Source of the DNA: Emydura subglobosa
Taxonomy: Eukaryota > Chordata > Testudines > Chelidae
Direction of reading: 5' to 3'
Assembly (NCBI GenBank): GCA_007922225.1
Contig: ML679995.1
Location: 1,327,653-1,391,652 of the forward strand
DNA length: 64,000 nt
Each line of letters opens with the position of its first letter. Position 1 is the first letter of the stretch. The notes under the pieces were generated by a model. That model saw only the letters and a list, made by a program, of their open reading frames with translations, was not told the origin of the DNA and did no database searches. Position numbers and translations under genes: made by a program. Positions 60,301 to 62,739 of the stretch are shown piece after piece.

Positions 60301-61079
60301 CAGGCCCCATATGCATGAAACACACCATCCCAATCCCATATCACTAAGTCCCAAAGGGTGGAAGTGATGCAGAGGCCTGGCACTAGCCCCCTGCCCATTT
60401 CGCCCTGTGCACACATTATGTGTTCAATGTGCATGCAGTAGGAGTCTCCCAAGAGTCTCCCAGGTGTTTCGGTTGGTCCATGCATGAAAAGGAACCACTG
60501 AAAAACATCCAGTTCATGCTGCCATCCGCATGAAGCTTATTGTAAAGTCATGGGGCCCAGTCCTACAAACTGACACGAGTAGCTTGTCACGCGTGATCTC
60601 AAGGGCCTAGTTGTATGTATCAAGTCACTAGGGCCTGGTTATGCAGCATCAGTTCCTTCATTATGCTTGCAGAACAATGTCTGGCTCTAATGAACAATCA
60701 GATTCCCCTGCGCTTTGCAGGGGGCATCCACATGTCGTTGCTGAAAGGCTGCATGGGACACAGAATGACCAGCCTCATTTGATCTTTTGGTAAAGTCCAA
60801 GGAATTTTTATACAATTTTTTTTTTTTTTTGCCCAAAACAGACTCAAGCACTTGGTTTACAGAGAACTCCCCACCAGGTGCATGAGTGACCCTACAACAA
60901 CAAATCCACATGCACGCAGTAAACTTCCAATTGAAAGGAAACCTGCACGTGAGCAGGTGTCCCATGGTGAAGCAGTCCCGGCAATTATTCTGCATTAAAC
61001 CACATGGGTTTGTTACTTACAGCATATTCGAACTGCAGATTAAAGTCCCGGTTGTTTGCCTGGAGGTTCCTCTCTTCCT
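80..61079 (-). CDS. ATP8B5: P4-ATPase phospholipid flippase, ATP8B family, probably ATP8B5 (gene-level entry, 21 exons, both ends incomplete)
   Basis: Membrane ATPase that moves phospholipid from the outer to the inner leaflet, normally with a CDC50/TMEM30 beta subunit (family knowledge). Seen in the sequence: 21 exons whose phases join without conflict into about 889 codons with no stop. P4 hallmarks appear in order: M1 [13 protein letters not shown], actuator DGET (split between two exons), M4 PISL, DKTGT phosphorylation site, KGAD of the nucleotide-binding domain, LTGDK, and [10 protein letters not shown] of the P domain. Full-length ATP8B proteins are about 1,200 residues; the missing part is the first few codons and the C-terminal membrane segments. 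The variable linker ([15 protein letters not shown], then [14 protein letters not shown]) resembles mammalian Atp8b5/FetA from memory rather than ATP8B1, ATP8B2, ATP8B3 or ATP8B4. Human ATP8B5P is a pseudogene, whereas this copy looks intact. Family assignment is near certain; the paralogue is about 65 percent sure. Confidence 0.93.
2234..2535. mobile_element. MITE-like element with terminal inverted repeats
   Basis: The left end is GGTTACTTACATGTAACC and the right end, reverse-complemented, is GGTTACTTTCCTGGCACG. The two ends stay similar for about 40 bases, both with GAGATGG near base 31. The outer motif resembles a MITE I recall as abundant in turtles (ends reading GGTTACTTACCTGTAAC). No clear target duplication is seen and there is no transposase. 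Confidence 0.6.
2940..3600. repeat. Possible LTR-like or other interspersed repeat block
   Basis: A GC-rich, purine-rich stretch of short clauses (GGGAGCAGAGGGAGTGAGTC, CAGATAAGAGGAGCTGCAGAG, TGACCTGGCCAGAGGGCC) in the style of degenerate reptile LTRs. No terminal repeats, primer-binding site or coding domain could be found, so the class and boundaries are guesses. Confidence 0.25.
6123..6306 (-). CDS. ATP8B5: ATP8B5-like coding exon w20 (P-domain hinge, [10 protein letters not shown])
   Basis: 184 bp. It encodes [40 protein letters not shown] and [20 protein letters not shown](K). GDGANDV is the Mg2+-binding hinge motif of all P-type ATPases; [10 protein letters not shown] is typical of P4 members. 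The acceptor is CTCCGCAG and the donor GTAAGCAG. It ends one base into a Thr codon. Confidence 0.98.
6307..7744 (-). other. Intron between w19 and w20 (1.4 kb)
   Basis: No recognised repeat or RNA gene. There is a C-run at about 7692-7701. Otherwise ordinary intronic sequence. Confidence 0.75.
7745..7892 (-). CDS. ATP8B5: ATP8B5-like coding exon w19 (paralogue-specific linker)
   Basis: 148 bp. It encodes [34 protein letters not shown], then [13 protein letters not shown]. This linker differs most between ATP8B paralogues, and KKMKPDS...SDEIN is what points to ATP8B5. The chosen acceptor is CCTTTTAAG. A competing AG two bases on would break the frame, so the Arg-Ser junction fixes the site. 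The donor is GTAAGCAC. It ends in phase 0. Confidence 0.93.
8085..8164 (+). mobile_element. CR1 LINE 3'-end fragment
   Basis: Short CR1 tail: AGTCCTGCCATAAGTGCAGG, then GGAGGTCCCTTCCAGTCCTA and TGATTC. The closing GGTCCCTTCCAGTCCTATGATT is a standard CR1 3' end. Confidence 0.75.
8836..9265 (+). mobile_element. CR1 LINE, 5'-truncated
   Basis: Carries the decayed end of CR1 ORF2 (frame reading approximately [14 protein letters not shown]...[15 protein letters not shown]) and the 3' UTR (TTTAGGTTGGACATTAGGAA, GATGACCTCTCGCGGTCCCT). Stops and indels show it is dead. Confidence 0.85.
9321..9426 (-). CDS. ATP8B5: ATP8B5-like coding exon w18 (P domain)
   Basis: 106 bp. It encodes (E)[19 protein letters not shown] and [15 protein letters not shown](R). 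ETA-NIG(Y/F)-C follows TGDK in the family. The acceptor is GATTTTCCAG and the donor GTAAACAG. It ends two bases into an Arg codon. Confidence 0.96.
10038..10242 (+). mobile_element. CR1 LINE 3'-end fragment
   Basis: TTTGTCACTAGGCGGGTGGT, GAAGCACTGGAATGGGTTCC, then GACAAAGCCCTGGCTGGGAT and a TCTATGATTC tail. Diagnostic CR1 3' UTR; antisense to the host gene. Confidence 0.88.
10563..10735 (+). mobile_element. CR1 LINE 3'-end fragment
   Basis: GGAATGGGTTCC, CTTGACAAAGCCCTGGCTGG and CCTTCCAACCCTGATCTCTG, ending in a short tandem of TCTGATT/CTATGA, the CR1 terminal microsatellite. It is 130 bp from exon w17, antisense to the gene. Confidence 0.88.
10877..10988 (-). CDS. ATP8B5: ATP8B5-like coding exon w17 (P domain, LTGDK)
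   Basis: 112 bp. It encodes [20 protein letters not shown], then [27 protein letters not shown] and the TGDK motif belong to the phosphorylation domain of P-type ATPases. The acceptor is TGTCTTTGCAG and the donor GTAAAGG. It ends in phase 1. Confidence 0.97.
11185..11922 (+). mobile_element. CR1 LINE, 5'-truncated, with end of ORF2
   Basis: Encodes the C-terminal end of the CR1 reverse transcriptase [43 protein letters not shown], then [20 protein letters not shown] and LFSLEKR. The 3' UTR ends GGACCACTGGTCTGACCCAG and ATGGCCATTCTTAT, a turtle-type CR1 end. The open stretch covers about 100 codons and then decays. Confidence 0.92.
13157..13217. repeat. Poly-C / (CA)n low-complexity tract
   Basis: Runs of 9-16 C interrupted by short TGCGT and TCATT spacers, followed by about six CA units. 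Typical simple-sequence DNA, likely length-variable. Confidence 0.9.
13530..13661. repeat. Perfect 66-bp tandem duplication (two copies)
   Basis: Copies at 13530-13595 and 13596-13661 are identical over all 66 bases, starting CCCTTCAAGCTGACACCAAC and ending GAGGACAGGGCAAAGG. Perfect identity implies a recent duplication, or a polymorphism or assembly artefact. The unit length is a multiple of three, which is why an open frame runs through it, but it lies inside an intron and no gene product is recognised. Confidence 0.97.
14011..14175 (-). CDS. ATP8B5: ATP8B5-like coding exon w16 (end of nucleotide-binding domain), weak donor
   Basis: 165 bp, phase 0 at both ends. It encodes [20 protein letters not shown], then [18 protein letters not shown] and YEEIE-DLM match the family, and DLM joins LLGATA of the next exon exactly as in other ATP8B proteins. 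The acceptor is GTCTTGCAG. The implied donor is ATG/GTTGGTCT, which lacks the A3 and AG of a normal donor; no better in-frame donor is visible. Confidence 0.9.
14176..16395 (-). other. Intron between w15 and w16 (2.2 kb)
   Basis: Contains a LINE endonuclease-region fragment (about 15040-16010, plus strand). The 14176-15040 part holds nothing I recognise. Confidence 0.75.
15040..16010 (+). mobile_element. LINE (CR1-like) 5' fragment with decayed AP-endonuclease domain
   Basis: Frames read [10 protein letters not shown] (the catalytic T-E-T-W motif of LINE endonucleases), later [20 protein letters not shown] and [13 protein letters not shown] (the terminal S-D-H catalytic motif), then [20 protein letters not shown]. 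Frames shift and stops intervene, so it is inactive. It stops before the reverse transcriptase, the opposite of the usual 5' truncation. Confidence 0.75.
16396..16511 (-). CDS. ATP8B5: ATP8B5-like coding exon w15 (KGAD motif of nucleotide-binding domain)
   Basis: 116 bp. It completes a Val codon, then [19 protein letters not shown] and [24 protein letters not shown] is the ATP-contacting motif of the N domain. The acceptor is TTGCTTTCAG and the donor GTAAGTGCC. It ends in phase 0. Confidence 0.96.
16512..17023 (-). other. Intron between w14 and w15 (0.5 kb)
   Basis: Nothing recognised beyond splice sites; no repeat signature seen. Confidence 0.7.
17024..17212 (-). CDS. ATP8B5: ATP8B5-like coding exon w14 (nucleotide-binding domain)
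   Basis: 189 bp. It encodes (G)[39 protein letters not shown], then [30 protein letters not shown] and the DFNN-RKRMSVI strand are N-domain signatures of P4-ATPases. Phase is 1 at both ends. The donor is GTGCGTTC, less common at its fourth base. Confidence 0.97.
17213..18480 (-). other. Intron between w13 and w14 (1.3 kb)
   Basis: The part at about 18040-18260 is GC-rich with repeated GGGGG-TGCCAGGG-like clauses ending GTTAAGAACTGCTGTTCTAG, resembling one end of a hAT-type MITE (compare GTTGAGAACCACTG). It is followed at 18262-18352 by GTGGATACAAA...GGATGTGGATATAAAGCAGA, a stretch like a repeat seen in turtle transcripts. Both are low-confidence calls. Confidence 0.5.
18481..18646 (-). CDS. 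ATP8B5: ATP8B5-like coding exon w13 (start of nucleotide-binding domain)
   Basis: 166 bp. It encodes [40 protein letters not shown] and [23 protein letters not shown] is a conserved helix of the N domain. The acceptor is ACCATTGCAG, with few pyrimidines upstream, and the donor GTGAGG. A very G-rich (in the transcript) imperfect repeat lies about 75 bp upstream. Confidence 0.95.
18647..20425 (-). other. Intron between w12 and w13 (1.8 kb)
   Basis: Dominated near exon w13 by the C-rich imperfect repeat at 18715-19030. From 19030 to 20425 I see nothing recognisable. Confidence 0.7.
18715..19030. repeat. C-rich imperfect minisatellite (G-rich in the transcript)
   Basis: Repeated variants of CCCCGCACTCACAGTGATCC / CCCCCCACAT / CTCCCC over about 300 bp; the CGCACTCAC(A/G)G core occurs at least three times. 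In the gene's sense strand this gives long G-runs (six to nine G) close upstream of exon w13. Confidence 0.7.
20426..20469 (-). CDS. ATP8B5: ATP8B5-like 44-bp micro-exon w12
   Basis: A 44-bp exon found because exons w11 (phase 1) and w13 (phase 0) do not join directly. It encodes [15 protein letters not shown], matching the small segment after INGxxYG in ATP8B2/B4. The acceptor is CCTACAG (unusually short pyrimidine run) and the donor GTATG. It restores the reading frame exactly. An LTR-like repeat begins about 100 bp upstream of its acceptor. Confidence 0.9.
20470..23295 (-). other. Intron between w11 and w12 (2.8 kb)
   Basis: Holds an LTR-like block at about 20575-21400 and a degenerate GATG/GATA-rich tetranucleotide tract at about 23046-23096. 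The 22250-22760 stretch is unassigned but unusually even in composition. Nothing coding is recognised. Confidence 0.6.
20575..21400 (+). mobile_element. Candidate solo LTR of an old retroelement
   Basis: It starts near CTGTAACCCCCCATGCATCC and contains AAGCATGTCGGGTAAGGTGT and CATAGGAAAAGTCATGATCT, phrases I recall from reptile LTRs. A TATAAAATAAGG box at 21006 is followed about 80 bp later by AAATAAAGAG, the TATA-to-polyA spacing of an LTR R region. No flanking duplication or internal coding region was found. Confidence 0.45.
23296..23504 (-). CDS. ATP8B5: ATP8B5-like coding exon w11 (phosphorylation site DKTGT)
   Basis: 209 bp. It completes the Ser codon, then [40 protein letters not shown] and [20 protein letters not shown]. 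The Asp in DKTGT is the residue phosphorylated by ATP in all P-type ATPases; [12 protein letters not shown] is typical of P4 members. The acceptor is TTTTCCCCAG and the donor GTATGAAC. It ends in phase 1. Confidence 0.98.
23505..25732 (-). other. Intron between w10 and w11 (2.2 kb)
   Basis: Holds an old interspersed-repeat 3' end at 24895-25020 and a degraded MIR-like stretch after it (25035-25170: CAAGACCATCC end, CACTAGCTAGAGAGCGGACA). The rest is unassigned. Confidence 0.6.
24895..25020 (+). repeat. Sauropsid interspersed repeat, 3' end
   Basis: TGTAAGTTCTTCAGGGCAGT, then TGTGTTTGCACCTTGCCTTG and CACAATGGATCC, ending in A/T-rich TAATAA. The same phrase (gcctagcacaatggg) recurs at 27575-27660 and 41085-41240, and reversed at 26255-26400. 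I do not assign the family. Confidence 0.65.
25733..25929 (-). CDS. ATP8B5: ATP8B5-like coding exon w10 (M3, lumenal loop, M4 with PISL)
   Basis: 197 bp. It encodes hydrophobic M3 ([19 protein letters not shown]), an extracytosolic loop ([13 protein letters not shown]), then M4 ([20 protein letters not shown]). The PISL motif of M4 is the central gate of P4-ATPases. The acceptor is TGTTGCAG and the donor GTAGGTG. It ends two bases into a Ser codon. Confidence 0.97.
26058..26123 (+). mobile_element. CR1 LINE 3'-end fragment
   Basis: GAGCAGGGGGTGGGACTAGA, then CCTGAGGTCACTTCCAACCC and a TCTGAGTCTACGA tail. About 130 bp from exon w10 on the upstream side; antisense to the gene. Confidence 0.85.
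26255..26400 (-). repeat. Sauropsid interspersed repeat (reverse orientation)
   Basis: CATTGTGCTAGGTGCTGTAC, AAACAGAACAAAAAGACAAT and CCCTGCCCCAGAGCCCTCAC. This is the reverse complement of the repeat at 24895 and 41085. Confidence 0.65.
26960..27150 (+). repeat. MIR SINE
   Basis: TTGTCTAGTGGATAGGGCAC, GCTGGGTTTATTTCCCATCT and CATCTGTGAAATGGAAATAA align by eye with the MIR consensus (tRNA-like head, core, and the CATCTGTAAAATGGGGATAA block). Confidence 0.75.
27575..27660 (+). repeat. Sauropsid interspersed repeat, 3' end
   Basis: TGTGTTTGTACACCACCTAG, CACCATGGGCATCCTCGTCT and GCTACAATAAC; the same family as 24895-25020. Confidence 0.6.
29410..30285. mobile_element. Possible DNA-transposon-derived element
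   Basis: Bounded by GGATTTAGGGGCAGGCGACC on the left and GGTCTAGGGCCGGCCCTGCC on the right. Both boundaries carry GCGCC/GGGGCACC-like motifs I associate with reptile hAT-like elements. It also contains CCACCGGTGGAGCACAATTC near 29957 and ACCGGTGGAGCCGGGCGGCA near 30205. No transposase and no clear inverted repeats, so the call is tentative. Confidence 0.3.
32460..32548 (-). CDS. ATP8B5: ATP8B5-like coding exon w9 (end of actuator domain, approach to M3)
   Basis: 89 bp. It encodes (G)[19 protein letters not shown], then [10 protein letters not shown]. This is the conserved segment that links the actuator domain to M3. The acceptor is ATCTACTAG and the donor GTAAGT. It ends in phase 0. Confidence 0.95.
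32549..33482 (-). other. Intron between w8 and w9 (0.9 kb)
   Basis: Holds a MIR on the minus strand (32625-32765) and a short C-run near 32930. Otherwise unassigned. Confidence 0.7.
32625..32765 (-). repeat. MIR SINE (minus strand)
   Basis: GTTACAGATGGAGAAACTGG, GGCACAGAGAGCTAAAGTGA and CTTGTCCGAGGTCAGAAACA, the reverse complement of the MIR core and 3' region. It begins only about 75 bp upstream of the w9 acceptor. Confidence 0.85.
33483..33641 (-). CDS. ATP8B5: ATP8B5-like coding exon w8 (actuator domain)
   Basis: 159 bp. It encodes [20 protein letters not shown], then [16 protein letters not shown] and [16 protein letters not shown]. The PNN-LDKFTG, LLRGC-(I/V)RNT and VIYAG blocks are strongly conserved in P4-ATPases. 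The acceptor is TATTTACAG and the donor GTAGGTG. Phase is 1 at the end. Confidence 0.96.
35396..35591 (-). mobile_element. CR1 LINE 3'-end fragment
   Basis: On the plus strand it reads TAGGGTTGGAAGGGACCTCA, CAAAGCAGGACCAACCCCAA and CCCATTCCTGTGCTTCACCA. This is the reverse complement of the standard CR1 3' UTR; same sense as the gene. Confidence 0.9.
35742..36385 (+). mobile_element. CR1 LINE fragment interrupted by a MITE
   Basis: End of ORF2 and 3' UTR of a more diverged CR1 (frame [40 protein letters not shown]). It breaks at 36176 in AGGTCAGACTAGAT and resumes at 36344 with ATCAAAACAGTATCTTCTGG, CCTTGGAATCTATGA. The two halves rejoin into the normal CR1 ending. Confidence 0.85.
36177..36343. 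mobile_element. hAT-like MITE nested in CR1
   Basis: Ends CAGTGTCTCTCAACCC and (reverse-complemented) CAGTGGTTCTCAACCT, an inverted pair of about 16 bases. Inside are GCGGCCCATGTGACATCC and CGGCCCACATGACACAC. An expected 8-bp target duplication is not visible at the junctions. Confidence 0.7.
38022..38083 (-). mobile_element. CR1 LINE extreme 3' end
   Basis: TAAGAACATAAGAATGGCCA, TACTGGGTCAGATCAATGGT and CCATCTAGTCCAGTATCCTG: the reverse complement of the end seen at 11922. Homology fades after 38083. Confidence 0.85.
38994..39076 (-). CDS. ATP8B5: ATP8B5-like coding exon w7 (actuator domain, second half of DGET)
   Basis: 83 bp. It begins with the last base of the Gly codon, then [19 protein letters not shown] and LQKLTDFN, ending one base into a Gly codon. 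ETNLK completes the DGETNLK motif. The acceptor is TTTCTTATAG and the donor GTGAGTG. Confidence 0.95.
39077..40637 (-). other. Intron between w6 and w7 (1.6 kb)
   Basis: No recognised repeat or RNA gene; ordinary unique-looking intron. Confidence 0.7.
40638..40708 (-). CDS. ATP8B5: ATP8B5-like coding exon w6 (actuator domain, first half of DGET)
   Basis: 71 bp. It encodes [20 protein letters not shown], then ELDG, stopping two bases into the Gly of DGET, the loop that dephosphorylates the enzyme in the P4 cycle. The acceptor is TTTGTCTTCAG and the donor GTAAGTAAG. It lies only 239 bp from exon w5, giving the shortest intron in the window. Confidence 0.95.
40948..41020 (-). CDS. ATP8B5: ATP8B5-like coding exon w5 (actuator domain)
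   Basis: 73 bp. It completes the split Arg codon, then encodes [19 protein letters not shown] and NNFVT. The W-x5-VGDII-L block is conserved in the actuator domain of P4-ATPases. The acceptor is TTTCTTGCAG and the donor GTGAGTG. It ends in phase 0. Confidence 0.95.
41021..42841 (-). other. Intron between w4 and w5 (1.8 kb)
   Basis: Holds an old interspersed repeat (41085-41240). The rest, through 42841, shows nothing recognised. Confidence 0.7.
41085..41240 (+). repeat. Sauropsid interspersed repeat, 3' end
   Basis: TTCCGTTCTGTGTGTGAACG, GCACCTAAGCACAATGGGCG and a final AATAAGTAAACAGATAATAAATG; the same family as 24895-25020, with its A/T-rich tail intact. Confidence 0.65.
42842..42903 (-). 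CDS. ATP8B5: ATP8B5-like coding exon w4 (start of actuator domain)
   Basis: 62 bp, starting in phase 0 and ending with a two-base split codon. It encodes [20 protein letters not shown] and the first two bases of Arg. The RHKSD...NNR segment is a P4-ATPase signature just after M2. The acceptor is GTTTTTCAG and the donor GTAAAC. Confidence 0.93.
42904..44291 (-). other. Intron between w3 and w4 (1.4 kb)
   Basis: The 43780-44130 part carries phrases typical of an old reptile/bird repeat: CCCATTGCAGCCAGGGGGAG, CCCATTGAAGTCAGGCAGAG and GGACTTCTGAAAATCTAGCT. A C10 run follows near 44188-44198, about 95 bp from exon w3. No coding content. Confidence 0.55.
44292..44390 (-). CDS. ATP8B5: ATP8B5-like coding exon w3 (M1-M2 loop and M2)
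   Basis: 99 bp, phase 0 at both ends. It encodes [20 protein letters not shown], then [13 protein letters not shown]. This is the conserved loop after M1, the M2 helix and the KDAIDDF stretch leading to the actuator domain. The acceptor is TTTTCCTGCAG and the donor GTAAGATG. Confidence 0.95.
44812..45075. mobile_element. MITE-like element
   Basis: Begins GCGCTGGTCTACACTTAACA and ends CCAGTGCAAACAAGCC, whose reverse complement GGCTTGTTTGCACTGG loosely mirrors the start. Internal CAGTGGTGTAAATATGACTT, GGGGGCGATTTTTTTTACC and AGTATAATTATTCC match a non-autonomous repeat I recall as common in turtles (type ending GTCTACACT). Confidence 0.6.
46106..46775 (-). mobile_element. CR1 LINE, 5'-truncated, with end of ORF2, adjacent to exon w2
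   Basis: The minus strand reads [59 protein letters not shown] and [10 protein letters not shown], the C-terminal CR1 ORF, then the 3' UTR to a CTATGATCTT tail. It has the same orientation as the host gene and its 5' end lies within about 50 bp of the w2 donor. The ORF stretch is well preserved, so it is younger than the other copies. Confidence 0.92.
46823..46936 (-). CDS. ATP8B5: ATP8B5-like coding exon w2 (transmembrane segment M1)
   Basis: 114 bp, 38 codons, phase 0 at both ends. It encodes [10 protein letters not shown], then [19 protein letters not shown], then FLLILQ: the amphipathic lead-in and hydrophobic M1 helix typical of P4-ATPases. The acceptor is GTTTCCACAG and the donor GTATG. 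A CR1 insertion begins only a few tens of bases into the downstream intron. Confidence 0.95.
47174..47197. repeat. (CA)n microsatellite
   Basis: About twelve uninterrupted CA units after CACTAA. Confidence 0.95.
49860..49990 (-). repeat. MIR SINE (minus strand)
   Basis: CATCCCCATTAAACAGGGAA, TAAACCTGAGGCACACAGAG and GTTAAATGATTTGCCCAAGG: the reverse complement of the MIR core. Confidence 0.85.
50615..53960 (-). mobile_element. Decayed Ty3/gypsy-type LTR retrotransposon (gag-PR-RT-RNaseH-integrase remnants)
   Basis: In minus-strand order: gag remnant (53965-53499, QWRDWVQYF); zinc knuckle [14 protein letters not shown] and protease [11 protein letters not shown] (53159-52845); reverse transcriptase start (52855-52615), then CR1 interruption, then more RT (52340-51880); RNase H-like block [16 protein letters not shown] (51559-51296); integrase zinc-binding region HEGHRGL...WWPGI...CEHC (50971-50690). 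The RT catalytic site reads FMDN rather than FMDD. Multiple frameshifts are present. No DDE integrase core and no certain LTRs are found, so both ends are truncated or unrecognised. Inactive; retroelement identity is firm, the subfamily unassigned. Confidence 0.92.
52350..52609 (+). mobile_element. CR1 LINE 3'-end fragment nested in the gypsy element
   Basis: GGTCTAGGTTGGATATTAGG, GGTGGTGAAGCACTGGAATG, CTTGACAAAGCCCTGGCCGG and CTATGAGTCTATGA. On either side the minus strand continues retroelement protein (NVEPPKI before, [14 protein letters not shown] after), so this CR1 inserted into the RT coding region, in opposite orientation. Confidence 0.92.
54245..54435 (+). repeat. MIR SINE
   Basis: GACCTGGGTTCATTCCTAGC, TCTTGGGCAAGTCACCTCCC, TGTGCCTCGGTTTTTCCC and GTAAAGTGCTTTGAGATC follow the MIR consensus from head to tail. 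Confidence 0.88.
55405..55765 (-). mobile_element. CR1 LINE 3' fragment (minus strand)
   Basis: AAGGTCCATCTAGACCAGCC, CCAAGAAACCCCTCTAGGGA, ATCTGCCCCCCAGGAAGATC and GACATCCTACGGCAGTAAGT: the reverse complement of the 3' UTR of the CR1 type seen at 11185-11922. Confidence 0.85.
55790..55995 (-). repeat. MIR SINE (minus strand)
   Basis: CGTTTTCCTGAGGGGGAAAC, AGAGGCACAAAGAAGTGGTG, CCAGGTCACAAAGTGAGTCA and GTAGAACGCAGGAGCC: the reverse complement of the MIR core. Confidence 0.85.
56250..56650. other. CpG-rich patch inside the long intron
   Basis: CpGs are visibly clustered (GTCGGCGCAG, GAGGACGCGTG, CCCGGCGCAG, GCGCGGTGC) in otherwise CpG-poor intronic DNA. This could be a young GC-rich repeat, an internal promoter, or chance. 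Open frames on both strands here look like composition effects. No exon recognised. Confidence 0.5.
57793..57869. repeat. Palindromic repeat (inverted arms)
   Basis: The left arm TTTACTCAGTCCTTATGCAG is mirrored by the right arm, which reverse-complements to TTTACTCAGTTCTCACATGG; a CAGGCA motif then follows in both. The centre reads CTGTCAGTGGGAA, like a common reptile repeat (tcaatgggagttttgcctg). Confidence 0.6.
58935..59075 (+). repeat. Common sauropsid interspersed repeat
   Basis: CCTGAAGAAGTGCTGTGTGT, AAAGCTTGCCTCTGTCACCA, ACAGAAGTTGGTCCAACAAA and TACCTCCCCTAACATCCTGG: a phrase I know from many turtle, crocodilian and bird sequences. Family not assigned. Confidence 0.7.
59591..60005. 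mobile_element. Non-autonomous hAT-like DNA transposon
   Basis: Left end CAGTGGTTCTCAAATAGGGG; the right end TTGAGAGCCACTG reverse-complements to CAGTGGCTCTCAA. The flanking 8-mers ATCGACAG and CTCTACAG agree at six of eight bases, as expected for an aged hAT target duplication. About 415 bp with no transposase. Confidence 0.8.
60086..60102. repeat. (CT)n microsatellite
   Basis: Eight uninterrupted CT units. Confidence 0.85.
61021..61079 (-). CDS. ATP8B5: ATP8B5-like coding exon w1 (N-terminal cytosolic tail)
   Basis: First exon recognised in transcript order, 59 bp. It encodes the conserved N-terminal stretch (E)[18 protein letters not shown], equivalent to the KANDREYNEKFQYA region of ATP8B2/B4. 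The acceptor is TTCTCTACAG and the donor GTAAGTAAC. It begins with two bases of a split codon, so an upstream exon must supply the start codon and one base. It ends in phase 0, matching the next exon. Confidence 0.9.
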
Positions 61080-61574
61080 CTGTAGAGAAGAAGAAACACA
61101 TTAGATTTCCGCCGAGGAGAACTCGACAGCCATTTGCTGAGGAGGAGGAGAATTAATAACTACAAGGAGCAACAGGAAGAGGAAGAGTGGACTTTTAGGA
61201 GAATAACGTCAGGGACAGGGAGACCCAGGATGTGTACCGGAACCCTGGGTTTAGGGGTGTGGGGCAGTCACCCCCATGCCAACATCGGTATCACAGCGAT
61301 GTGGTGTCCATAAACCAACACGTTCCATTCACATACCTCACTGTGGGCCTAGCTCTGGTATCAGTATGACTGGCTGATCTCCTACCAATCGTATTAAATT
61401 CCCTGGGGGGTCAGGATTAGTTCTAGACAAGCGGGACTCAAGCTCCCAACCTTCCTCCATAAAAATGTCTTCAAGCTGGTGCCCTAGACCTATTTCTAAT
61501 TCTGTACCTCTAGCAGAGCTTATTCCAAGGCAGGGCATCGTCAGCGTAAGAACAGTCAGTCACTTAGCCTAGTA

Positions 61575-61805
61575 GAGAGGCTTTAATTCAAGGACCTCAA
61601 AATGCTTTAAATAGTCATTCATTAATCCTTACACCCCTTTTGTGAGACAGGAAAATTATTTCTCCTCATTTTACAGTGGGGAAAGTGAGGCACAGAATGT
61701 GCAGTGTGACTTTCTCAAGATCACCCAGATAGTCAGAGGCAGAGCTAGGAACAGAAACCAGGAGTCCTGCCTTCAGCTCCCCTCCTCTAACCACTAGGCC
61801 ACACT
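61575..61805 (-). repeat. MIR SINE (minus strand)
   Basis: CTCATTTTACAGTGGGGAAA, GTGAGGCACAGAATGTGCAG, CAAGATCACCCAGATAGTCA and TCTAACCACTAGGCCACACT: the reverse complement of a near-complete MIR. Confidence 0.88.
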
Positions 61806-61830
61806 CCGCTCCATAAAATGTTCCGGTTGG

Positions 61831-62739
61831 TCACTGGACAGATAAAAGCAACGCACCCAGGGAAGGCTGTTTCAGAACATTTGCTGCATTCCTTTTGTAC
61901 AGGGAGGGCTGCTGTAAGCTCCTCCTTGGGGATTCTGAGCTGAGTCCCACCATACACGCCGCAAAGAGATAAATGACCACAAAGAAAAGAAGAGATGACA
62001 AAACCTTAAGAAAATCAACATGCCAACAGAAATGCAGCAGCAGAGTGTGGGCAGGGCCTGGGAAAAGCAGAGCAACATTCAGCTCGGCGGAACAGGCGAA
62101 TGTTGCGTCTTTAGACAGTAAGATTCTTGCAGGGAAGAGGTAGCTGTCCCCAGAGAGGATGTTACAGATGAAACCCCCACATCTCTCTGCAGCCTGAGCA
62201 TGGGCAATGCTGCTGTCTAGCTCCTCAGTGCCCAGCACTGTAAACTGGGCAGTGCCAGAGACATTGACTAGAGCCAGCAGCACCCCACACTGAGGGCAGG
62301 GTCTGCCTCGCTGGATGCCAGGCGAGGAGCTGTGCTGAGGATGCTGCAAGGGGCGGAGCAGCCCAGAGAGATGGGGGAGCTGGCTGATATCCCTCCCGTG
62401 GACCTTTCCGCTAGGAACGGGGCAATATGGAGCAGGGAGCACTGCAGAACCTGTGACACCTGCTGACATTTCTGAGATGCTCAGAGTAAACTCCCAGTTC
62501 CTGGAGCTTCTTTCTCCTTCCCTTAAGCAGCTCCACGGGGAGTAACCTGCCTGGAGACTGCAAAGGGAATGAAGGAGCCACTTCTGCCGAGGGCTATGTG
62601 GGGGCATGGAGAGCTCCTTCGCCCTTTCGCTGGATCCTGATCCCACGGCGGCTAAGAAGCGTGCTGCATTCCTTACTCTGCCAGCCTGGCCATCCTCAAG
62701 GGCACCCAGGCCTCTGTGCAGCTTCCCTATGGGAAACAA
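61831..62739 (-). other. Unassigned 302-codon open reading frame
   Basis: The longest open frame in the window, ATG to stop on the minus strand between w1 and the window end. No family is recognised. The composition is Ser/Leu-rich, with a hydrophobic run (VLSSLLFFVVIYLFAACMVG) near residues 240-265 that could be a membrane segment by chance. No homology to ATP8B proteins, no repeat coding motif and no supporting splice context. Most likely a chance frame in GC-moderate DNA. Confidence 0.15.

Larger units (their letters stand above)
46937..61020 (-). other. Intron between w1 and w2 (14.1 kb)
   Basis: The longest intron. It holds a (CA)n tract (47174-47197), a MIR (49860-49990), a Ty3/gypsy element with nested CR1 (50615-53960), another MIR (54245-54435), a CR1 plus MIR block (55405-55995), a GC/CpG-rich patch (56250-56650), a palindromic repeat (57793-57869), a common repeat (58935-59075) and a hAT-like MITE (59591-60005). 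No coding exon was recognised between 47200 and 49850, where nothing stands out. Confidence 0.7.
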
